This document shows positions 7,878 through 13,574 of a stretch of 13,574 nt of DNA, piece after piece. The position numbers and the translations under genes are program-made. The notes under the pieces were generated by a model, which was not told the DNA's origin, searched no databases, and saw only the letters and a program-made list of their open reading frames with translations. Source of the DNA: JASEGV01 sp947085285 (GTDB taxonomy: Bacteria > Bacteroidota > Ignavibacteria > UBA10030 > BY39); assembly GCA_947085285.1 (NCBI GenBank), contig CAMTVZ010000126.1, positions 1-13,574 of the forward strand. The letters are read 5' to 3'. The stretch's first letter is position 1, and each line of letters begins with the position of its first letter.

Positions 7878-9475
7878 AATATATATTGATGATTTTTTTA
7901 ATTTTTAACATTAATAATTTATTTTCGCAACAAGAGGATAAACCGAAAGAAATGCCAAAACTTGATATTCCTGAAATTACAATAGTTGGGAAAAAAGCGG
8001 TTTCATTACCTTTTGCCCGAAAAGGAGAGATGTTAATAATCGACTACTTCGAAGCCAAAGCTGCCGATACTTCGATTTTAGGCGAGAGAATTAGAGTTCC
8101 GATAGCATCCGGAAGTTTTGCACAATACAACGAAAGTGTGCAACCGTGGCGGGCTTATCTCGAAACTTCAGCCGGCAATTACTCCACATTAAATCTATTT
8201 GGTACAGCAAGCTATTCTGATGTTTCGTGGGAAGCAACAATCCGTGGTGGCTTCGGAACTACAAACGGTCATACTAAAAATGCCGATGCTTCACAATTCT
8301 TGGTTGGAGGCGATTGGAGCTCAAACATTTACACTGATAACGATTTATTAAAAAGTTTCCGTGCTGCTCTTAATACCAATTTTCGTGGCGATAAATTCGG
8401 TATATACGGTTTTAAAGATTATTCAATCGAACGAATCCGTCGTTTATTCGACTTTAATACTCAATTAACCTCATCCGAATTTAAGCCGGTAGGATTTAAC
8501 GTCGGACTTGGCTTGGCTTCTCTCTCCATTAGCGATGATGCAAACGAGGCAAGTGTTTTTTCTCCCTCGGTCAATGCTTCAGCAACTGCCGAGTTAGCTT
8601 CAGTAAGTTTACTCACTCGTTTTTCTTACGAAACTTCTTCATTGGATTATAAAATTCCGGTTGAGTCGCCAGCACTCTTAAATTTATCGACAACTGCACA
8701 ATTAAAATTTTCTGAAAAATTATCGGCGGTTGCAGGTTTGAAGTACGTATCCGGAGCTAACTCGGATGGTGGTAGTCAAAAATTTTTATTCCCCGTGGCT
8801 ATATTACGATGGGATCCAATAACAAATTTTTCTGTTTCGGCTTGGTTAGAACCCGACGTTTCGTCCGCCTCATACATAAAACACTCTATCGAAAATCCTT
8901 ACTTAGTCAGGCAGATGGTTTTACGTAACGAGTTCAAACCGATTCATATCGGACTGAGCACAAAATATACGTATGGAGCATTCACAAGCGATGCAACAAT
9001 TTCTTATTCCGAAGCCGACGATACTCAATTCCCATTCGTTCAAGATGGATTAATAAATTTAAAATATGCCGATACACGACAGGTTATATTTAAATTTACT
9101 AATTCAATGATAATTCAGCAGAATGTAAAAGTATTTTTGAACGGTGTTATTCAATCAATCAATGAGCGTTCTTCAAATGTGCGATTGCCTATGATTCCGG
9201 CTCTGCAAATAAATAGTCGTGGCGAGATGAACTTAAATATTCCGATGAAATTTTGGCTATCGGCTGATTATTTTTCATCCCGTAAAATCGGAAATGTTGG
9301 TTCTGACGAATTACCCGGATATTTTTTATTGAACGCCGGTGCTTCCTCCAATATTTTTAAATCTACTGTTCTCTCGTTTGCAGTCGAAAATATTTTTAAT
9401 TCTTCATACGATTGGTGGTACGGTTACGAAGCTCCAGGTATCAGGTTGCGACTAAAACTTCAATATTCTTTATAA
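7874..9475 (+). CDS. Outer-membrane beta-barrel protein, TonB-dependent-receptor-like without a clear plug
   Basis: This is a 533-residue protein with a signal peptide (residues 1-18, ending LFS before Gln19). It is followed by a short polar linker and the segment IPEITIVGKK (32-41), which resembles a TonB box. After about 50 further residues the sequence turns into alternating amphipathic strands (YLETSAGNYSTLNLFGTASY and so on) that continue to the end. The C terminus, VENIFNSSYDWW and then RLRLKLQYSL, is like the last strands of TonB-dependent receptors. Such receptors usually carry a plug of about 130 residues after the TonB box. Here there is not enough room for one. AAGGAG at 7859-7864 lies nine bases before the ATG, which overlaps the TPR stop. 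The cargo is unknown. A non-transport barrel for a TonB- or Tol-like motor is possible. Confidence 0.75.
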   Translation: MKYILMIFLIFNINNLFSQQEDKPKEMPKLDIPEITIVGKKAVSLPFARKGEMLIIDYFEAKAADTSILGERIRVPIASGSFAQYNESVQPWRAYLETSAGNYSTLNLFGTASYSDVSWEATIRGGFGTTNGHTKNADASQFLVGGDWSSNIYTDNDLLKSFRAALNTNFRGDKFGIYGFKDYSIERIRRLFDFNTQLTSSEFKPVGFNVGLGLASLSISDDANEASVFSPSVNASATAELASVSLLTRFSYETSSLDYKIPVESPALLNLSTTAQLKFSEKLSAVAGLKYVSGANSDGGSQKFLFPVAILRWDPITNFSVSAWLEPDVSSASYIKHSIENPYLVRQMVLRNEFKPIHIGLSTKYTYGAFTSDATISYSEADDTQFPFVQDGLINLKYADTRQVIFKFTNSMIIQQNVKVFLNGVIQSINERSSNVRLPMIPALQINSRGEMNLNIPMKFWLSADYFSSRKIGNVGSDELPGYFLLNAGASSNIFKSTVLSFAVENIFNSSYDWWYGYEAPGIRLRLKLQYSL

Positions 9476-9492
9476 ACGAAAGGATTTGTAAA

Positions 9493-10173
9493 ATGGATTT
9501 ATTGACAATGTTCCATAAAGGCGGTATTCTTATGTATGGAATTCTTATTTTATCTTTTACTGCAGGTTTCATTGTAATTGAACGATACTTAACTTTGCGT
9601 CGTTCACGCCCGGCATCAGGTAGATTTGAGATGAGTTTAAGAATGATGTTAGGTAAAAAAGATTTAGACCACGCAAAGGAATTTGCAATACAGGACCGCT
9701 CGCCATCGGGAAGAATTGTTCTTGCGGCACTCGAAAAAGTTCACCACAATCCAGGACGAGTTCGAGAAGCCATCGAAGACCAAGGGCGTGAGGAGATAGC
9801 ACAACTCGAAAAGCATTTAGGAGTACTTGCATCTGTTGCCGGTATAGCTCCGATGTTGGGTTTCTTAGGTACAGTTTTAGGTATGATAACAACTTTCCAG
9901 GCGGTTGCCGCAACCGGTGGTCAGGCATCGCCTGCTGAATTAGCAGATGGTATCTGGGAGGCACTGATTACAACCGCTTTCGGTTTATTTGTTGGAATAC
10001 TTGCCTACGGTGCATACAACTGGCTGGTTGCGCGCACTCAAGAAATTGCAATGCAGATGGAACGAATCGGCCGCGAAATTCTTGATGTGATTGAAGAAGA
10101 ATTGCATGTTTCTGTAAATCCAAGCAGTAGCGAGATTAAAATCAGAACAAAGCAAACGGAGGGGGTAAAATGA
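9493..10173 (+). CDS. exbB: ExbB/TolQ-family proton channel subunit
   Basis: This is the inner-membrane subunit of a proton-driven motor that powers TonB or TolA. The 226-residue protein has three membrane segments: about 11-30 (GILMYGILILSFTAGFIVIE), 113-138 and 158-180. Between the first two lies a long cytoplasmic domain. The MotA/TolQ/ExbB core is clear: GVLASVAGIAPMLGFLGTVL (110-129), GMITTFQAVA (130-139) and ALITTAFGLFVGILAYGAYNW (157-177). The frame is open upstream to 9412, but that would overlap the barrel gene. The ATG at 9493 has AAAGGA at 9479-9484, eight bases away, and gives the family's usual N terminus. exbD follows with an ATGA overlap. TolQ and ExbB cannot be told apart from this sequence alone. 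The TonB neighbour favours ExbB. Confidence 0.93.
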   Translation: MDLLTMFHKGGILMYGILILSFTAGFIVIERYLTLRRSRPASGRFEMSLRMMLGKKDLDHAKEFAIQDRSPSGRIVLAALEKVHHNPGRVREAIEDQGREEIAQLEKHLGVLASVAGIAPMLGFLGTVLGMITTFQAVAATGGQASPAELADGIWEALITTAFGLFVGILAYGAYNWLVARTQEIAMQMERIGREILDVIEEELHVSVNPSSSEIKIRTKQTEGVK

Positions 10174-10571
10174 ACTTTCAATTTCAAGGACATAAAAAAT
10201 ATTTGAGTGTATTTCACTTTTCGTCGTTGACAGATATAGTTTTATTACTACTTATATTTTTCATTTTAACTTCAACTTACACTGTGTTACAAGGAATGGA
10301 TGTTACACTTCCGGCTGCAACAAGCTCGCAACCTCCACAACGAAAAACTATTTCAATAGTTATGACAAAGGATAAAAAATTGTTTGTTGAAAATAAGCAA
10401 GTAACCAAAGACCATTTAGCTGATGCGTTGAAAGCTGTCTTCCAACAAGATCATCAAATTGTTATTCAAGCCGATAAAAGTTTAGTACTTGAAGAAGTGG
10501 TCGAAGTTCTGGATATTTCGAAAGGAATCGGTGCAACCCGATTATTTATAGCAACTGAATCTGCGAAGTAA
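10170..10571 (+). CDS. exbD: ExbD/TolR-family biopolymer transport protein
   Basis: This is the partner of the ExbB channel. The 133-residue protein has a short basic N terminus and one membrane helix, SSLTDIVLLLLIFFILTSTY (residues 18-37). Asp22 in TDIVLLLLIFF is the conserved proton-carrying residue of the family. A periplasmic domain follows, with a VTLPAA strand, a KTISIVMTKDKKLFVENKQV hairpin and a VIQADKSLVLEEVVEVLD segment typical of ExbD/TolR. The ATG lies in the exbB stop (ATGA at 10170-10173), with a strong GGAGGGGG site just upstream. Family length is normal. It sits between exbB and tonB, so the three should form one motor. Confidence 0.94.
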   Translation: MNFQFQGHKKYLSVFHFSSLTDIVLLLLIFFILTSTYTVLQGMDVTLPAATSSQPPQRKTISIVMTKDKKLFVENKQVTKDHLADALKAVFQQDHQIVIQADKSLVLEEVVEVLDISKGIGATRLFIATESAK

Positions 10572-10573
10572 AA

Positions 10574-11287
10574 TTGGCAAACGGTGTAAAAATATTTGAA
10601 CCTGACGAAAAGCAAACAAGAATTATATCGTTGTTAGGTACTCTGTTATTGCACGCATTGTTTTTTTTAATTTTGGCAATGTTTGGTTTCAAAGAACAAA
10701 AGCCACTTGAGTTGGTTGAACTTCAGTGGGGAAGCAGTAGTGGCGCACCAAATCAAAGTACAGTTGAAGAAAAAACAGAAACGCCTCAGCAAAAAACCGA
10801 ACAACCAGTTGAGTCGGGGCAAAAAGCTGAAAAGCCGAAAGTCGATTTACCAGCTATGAAAAGCGAATCGGAAGAAGCGATAGCATTAAAGGCAAAGAAG
10901 CAACGTGAGACGGCTGAGAAGCGCCGGACCGAAACTGAAAAGCCAACAAAAGCTAAAGTTCCGAAGGTTGATCGCTCGGCAGCAGCAGGAGCCGGCAAAA
11001 CAACCGGTTACTCGATCGAATGGTCGGGGGTTGGATTCCGAAAACTTTTAAGCGGACGTATGCCAGTTTATCCCGAAGGTACCGATAAAGAAATGCCAGT
11101 TACTTTGCAATTCACAGTCTTACCCGATGGCACTGTAACCGGAATCGTCCCGCTTCGTAGAAGCGATGAAGCGTTGGAACGCGAAGCTATTTCAGCACTG
11201 CGAACCTGGCGTTTTGATCCCCTCCCGGCTCAATACGACCAAGTTCCACAATCGGGTAAAATAACTTTCGTGTTCAAACTGGAATAG
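10574..11287 (+). CDS. tonB: TonB-family energy transducer
   Basis: TonB passes energy from the ExbB-ExbD channel to an outer-membrane partner. The 237-residue protein has a cytoplasmic N terminus, one membrane helix at about residues 17-38 (LLGTLLLHALFFLILAMF, with His27 placed like the functional histidine of E. coli TonB), and a low-complexity linker (about 60-145) rich in Lys, Glu, Gln and Pro that can span the periplasm. A TonB C-terminal domain covers about 160-237 (MPVYPEGTDKE, TVLPDGTVTG, EREAISALRTWRFDPLP, GKITFVFKLE). It starts at TTG 10574, three bases after exbD, with only a weak GAAG nearby. No ATG in frame would keep the membrane helix. Its most likely partner is the barrel encoded three genes upstream. 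The palindromic repeat begins right after its TAG. Confidence 0.92.
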   Translation: MANGVKIFEPDEKQTRIISLLGTLLLHALFFLILAMFGFKEQKPLELVELQWGSSSGAPNQSTVEEKTETPQQKTEQPVESGQKAEKPKVDLPAMKSESEEAIALKAKKQRETAEKRRTETEKPTKAKVPKVDRSAAAGAGKTTGYSIEWSGVGFRKLLSGRMPVYPEGTDKEMPVTLQFTVLPDGTVTGIVPLRRSDEALEREAISALRTWRFDPLPAQYDQVPQSGKITFVFKLE

Positions 11288-11288
11288 T

Positions 11289-11448
11289 AAAGGCTGACCA
11301 AAAAGTAAGCAAATTGTCATTGCGAGGAGCGAAGCGACGAAGCCTGCCCGTGCAGGCGGGCAATCTCTCAATTCAATTGAAAAACGACACGTTGAGATTG
11401 CTTCTCCCGACTGAAGTCGGGATCGCAATGACTTTTTAGTCAGCCTCT
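11289..11448. repeat. Modular palindromic repeat, copy 1 (complete, about 160 bases)
   Basis: This is a nested inverted repeat. The outer arms (left 11289-11298, right 11439-11448) pair over 10 bases with one mismatch and extend into CAAAAAGT/ACTTTTTA. Next comes GTCATTGCGA (11316-11325) with TCGCAATGAC (11423-11432), then GCAATCTC (11360-11367) with GAGATTGC (11394-11401). Extra hairpins sit inside the arms: GCCTGC/GCAGGC (11342-11357), which competes with GCCCG/CGGGC (11346-11361), TCAATT/AATTGA (11368-11380), and TCCCGACT/AGTCGGGA (11405-11422). The type (GTCATTGCGAGGAGCGAAGC and similar) resembles dispersed repeats I recall from many environmental bacterial genomes. It has no coding capacity. 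It begins two bases after the tonB stop, so it may also end that operon's transcript. Confidence 0.9.
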
Positions 11449-11467
11449 GCAGATAAAAGAATAGTAA

Positions 11468-11519
11468 GTCGGATTTGTAATCTCTACGAGTCTTCGACTC
11501 GATAGAGTCGTAGACCGAC
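11468..11519. repeat. Second palindrome with mutually exclusive hairpins, upstream of the ompA-family gene
   Basis: The outer arms are GTCGG (11468-11472) and CCGAC (11515-11519). Inside are TCTACGA (11483-11489) and TCGTAGA (11508-11514). Two further 6-bp hairpins compete for the same strand CGACTC/GACTCG: CGAGTC-TTC-GACTCG (11487-11501) and CGACTC-GATA-GAGTCG (11495-11510). It is unrelated in sequence to the adjacent modular repeat. No T run follows on the + strand, so it is not a standard terminator. It may be another dispersed element or a leader-RNA structure. Confidence 0.65.
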
Positions 11520-11577
11520 CAACTGTCAAAAAAATTATTTTATTAATATTAAACAAACAACAAAAAGGAATAATTAA

Positions 11578-13452
11578 ATGAATCAAAAAACAAAATCAAC
11601 TTTAAAATTTATCGCATTACTTTTAGTTTTTACATTAACATTATCGCTCAACATTTTTGCCCAAGAAGATGGTATCCGTCCACATTGGTGGTTTGGTGCA
11701 GGACTGGGTTTGAACTATAACATTTATAGTTCCGATATTACAAAACTAAATGGATTGCAAACATCACCATCGGCTTTTAAAAAAGGTTCAGGCGCCGGTT
11801 TATACATTGGTGGCTTGATAGAGTATCGCCCGACAGTTATGTGGGGTGGTTTCCTAAATTTGGGTTACGATGGAAGAGGTGCTGATTTCAGCGAAGTAAA
11901 TTCAAATAAACTTTCTGCTTCGTTAAACTACATTTCGATAGAACCTAATCTCCGTTTTAATCCTATCGGCGAGGGCTTCTATTTGTTCGTAGGTCCTAAA
12001 CTTGGTTTTAATGTGTCGAAATCATTCGAATACGATTCGATAAATGTAACAAGAAGTGGAGATTTTAGCGGTGTTCGAGGAACATTGTTCGGCGGACAAA
12101 TTGGAGTCGGTTATGATATTCCATTAACATCAAAAGAAAAAGAATGGCAGATCGAATTATCACCGAGCATCGGAGTTCATTTCGGTCAAGGAGTTCGTAC
12201 AATTGAAAAATGGAATTTAACAACGATTCGTTTTGGTGCAGCGATTAAATTCGGAAGTATGACAATTCCGCGTCAACGTGCCGAGCAGGATGTAACTTTC
12301 TCGGTTCGTTCGCCACAAATAGTTCCCAAAGCTCGAAGCGTAGCCGAAACATTCCCAATTCGAAATTATGTTTTCTTCGATGAAGGCTCGACGAAGATTC
12401 CGAGACGTTATATTCAATTAAATTCTACCGATGCTATTAATTTTAGAGAAGAACATTTATTCGAGCCGAAACCGCAACAAGCAGCTGGACGTTCGTCACG
12501 ACAGATGGAAGTTTATTATAACGTGTTAAACGTTTTAGGCGACCGGATGCGAAAATATCCTAATACAGAAATTGCACTTTATGGTGCTTCTAAAAAAGGG
12601 GATGAAGTCGGTTTGGAAATGGCAAAATCTATAAAAAATTATTTGGTTGATGTATTCGGAATCAATCCGAATCGGATAGGAACTTTTGGACAAACCAAAC
12701 CCGAAATACCTTCGCATCAACCAGGTGGAACACGTGAATTAAATTTAGTAACCGCCGAAGATAATCGCGTTGATATTACTTCAAAGTATTTAGAGATACT
12801 TCTCCCGGTAAAGATAATGGCTTTACAGGAAGACCCGATAGATGCTGATGTTTTGTTTACAGTAGCAGGTTCCGAAAACATTTTAGCATCGTGGAGTATC
12901 GAAGTAACCGACAACCGAGGCAAGGTGAAAAATTTTGGACCTTTTAAATCAAATCAGGAGAGAATCAGCGGTAATGCAATTTTAGGTGACGCTGATGAAG
13001 GTGATTACAAAATAGTTATGGTTGGTCAGGCAAAAAATGGTGCAACAATAACTAAAGAGCAGAGAATTCGTCTCGCCCGTTCCGAAGGTCCGCAGGATCA
13101 AACCGGACTCCGTTTCAGTATATTATTTGAGTTTGATCAGTCGAAAACTGTTGCAACCTACGATAAGTTTTTATCTGAAACAGTTGTTCCTCAAATTCCT
13201 GCTGGTGCCAATGTAGTAATTCACGGTCATACCGATATAATCGGTGAAGAGAGCCACAATCTTACTTTATCGCGTAACCGCGCAACCGAAGCAATGAATG
13301 TAATTCAACGCGAGTTGAACAGAGCTGGCAAAAAGAATGTAAAATTTGATACTTATGGTTTTGGCGAAGATGTTCGACGTTCACCGTTCGAAAATAATCT
13401 CCCCGAAGAACGGTTTTATAATCGCACTGTGATTATTGATATAGTTCCGTAA
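11578..13452 (+). CDS. Outer-membrane barrel protein with two OmpA-like domains
   Basis: This is a 624-residue protein with a signal peptide (residues 1-28, NIFA before Gln29). Next is a beta-barrel-like region (about 30-225, rich in GLGLNY, GGLIEYRP and GVGYDIP-type strands), then an OmpA-like domain (about 263-400) and a beta-sandwich-like spacer (about 405-500, WSIEVTDNRGKVKNFGPF). Last is a canonical OmpA/Pal domain (513-624). The last domain keeps GHTD (550-553) and NLTLSRNRA, with Asp553 and Arg568 at the 15-residue spacing used to bind peptidoglycan diaminopimelate. The first domain keeps the fold pattern (YGASKKGDEVG, NPNRIGTFGQTKPEIP) but has Lys339 and Ile352 at those places. The protein probably ties the outer membrane to the wall. 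AAGGA at 11565-11569 lies eight bases before the ATG. It is separated from tonB by 290 bases of palindromes and is probably its own transcription unit, though no convincing promoter was found. Confidence 0.9.
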   Translation: MNQKTKSTLKFIALLLVFTLTLSLNIFAQEDGIRPHWWFGAGLGLNYNIYSSDITKLNGLQTSPSAFKKGSGAGLYIGGLIEYRPTVMWGGFLNLGYDGRGADFSEVNSNKLSASLNYISIEPNLRFNPIGEGFYLFVGPKLGFNVSKSFEYDSINVTRSGDFSGVRGTLFGGQIGVGYDIPLTSKEKEWQIELSPSIGVHFGQGVRTIEKWNLTTIRFGAAIKFGSMTIPRQRAEQDVTFSVRSPQIVPKARSVAETFPIRNYVFFDEGSTKIPRRYIQLNSTDAINFREEHLFEPKPQQAAGRSSRQMEVYYNVLNVLGDRMRKYPNTEIALYGASKKGDEVGLEMAKSIKNYLVDVFGINPNRIGTFGQTKPEIPSHQPGGTRELNLVTAEDNRVDITSKYLEILLPVKIMALQEDPIDADVLFTVAGSENILASWSIEVTDNRGKVKNFGPFKSNQERISGNAILGDADEGDYKIVMVGQAKNGATITKEQRIRLARSEGPQDQTGLRFSILFEFDQSKTVATYDKFLSETVVPQIPAGANVVIHGHTDIIGEESHNLTLSRNRATEAMNVIQRELNRAGKKNVKFDTYGFGEDVRRSPFENNLPEERFYNRTVIIDIVP

Positions 13453-13467
13453 TTATTCATCTGTAGT

Positions 13468-13574
13468 AGAGGCTGACCAAAAAGTAAGCAAATTGTCATT
13501 GCGAGGAGTCCCGCGAAACGCGGGACGACGAAGCCTGCCCGTGCAGGCGGGCAATCTCTCAATTCAATTGAAAA
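13468..13574. repeat. Modular palindromic repeat, copy 2 (cut by the contig end)
   Basis: This copy has the same orientation as the one at 11289-11448. It matches that copy exactly over 39 bases (13470-13508 with 11291-11329) and over 49 bases (13526-13574 with 11335-11383). Between these blocks the first copy has 5 bases, while this one has 17 bases that complete a perfect 8-bp hairpin, GTCCCGCG-AAA-CGCGGGAC (13508-13526). The right half is missing because the window ends. It starts about 15 bases after the stop of the OmpA-family gene. Confidence 0.93.

Noticed and set aside
9412..9492. Longer exbB start that overlaps the barrel gene
   Set aside because: It would place 27 unrelated residues before the ExbB N terminus. 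The ATG at 9493 has a good Shine-Dalgarno site.
9569..9964. Minus-strand 131-residue reading frame opposite exbB
   Set aside because: It lies wholly inside a well-supported ExbB coding region and shows no domain or start signal of its own.
11192..11428. Minus-strand 78-residue reading frame across the end of tonB and the palindromic repeat
   Set aside because: It reads through the repeat and yields the GFVASLLAMT-type peptide typical of such repeats. It overlaps tonB and has no ribosome site.
11523..11550. Possible promoter CTGTCA / TAATAT before the ompA-family gene
   Set aside because: Spacing is only about 15 bases and both boxes are poor in a very AT-rich stretch, so the match is not convincing.

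Overview
The window is a single assembled contig, visibly AT-rich, with every credible gene on the + strand. Gene content and style (GlnRS, folate genes next to a deoxynucleoside kinase, a giant periplasmic TPR protein, ExbB/ExbD/TonB, a barrel-plus-OmpA protein, TTG starts with good Shine-Dalgarno sites) suggest a Gram-negative bacterium of the Bacteroidota/Chlorobi/Ignavibacteria side of the FCB group. This placement is an inference without a database search. No tRNA, rRNA or CRISPR array was seen.

Bases 1-82 are not genomic. They are the reverse complement of an Illumina read that ran through the i7 adapter into AAAA and a poly-G tail. The real sequence begins at about 83, inside glnS.

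Region 83-4681 is a compact housekeeping cluster: glnS (5' end missing, one in-frame TAA), folB and folK (adjacent folate steps), a deoxynucleoside kinase starting with TTG, a 62-residue membrane protein starting with TTG, nadA (quinolinate synthase) and a small lipoprotein gene broken by a -1 frameshift in a run of seven T. Spacings are 2-5 bases or ATGA overlaps from folB onward.

After a promoter-bearing gap, region 4854-11287 is a second operon: a 1007-residue exported TPR protein, a 533-residue outer-membrane barrel that carries a TonB-box-like segment but little room for a plug, then exbB, exbD and tonB. ATGA overlaps or very short gaps join the genes. It looks like a self-contained energised envelope machine: a proton channel and TonB in the inner membrane, a long TPR scaffold in the periplasm and a barrel in the outer membrane. 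Its task is not visible from the sequence.

Region 11288-13574 holds a 624-residue outer-membrane protein with an N-terminal barrel, a degenerate OmpA-like domain, a beta-sandwich-like spacer and a canonical OmpA-like peptidoglycan-binding domain. It is bracketed by two directly oriented copies of a modular palindromic repeat. The second copy runs off the contig end. Between the first copy and the gene lies another unrelated palindrome with mutually exclusive hairpins.
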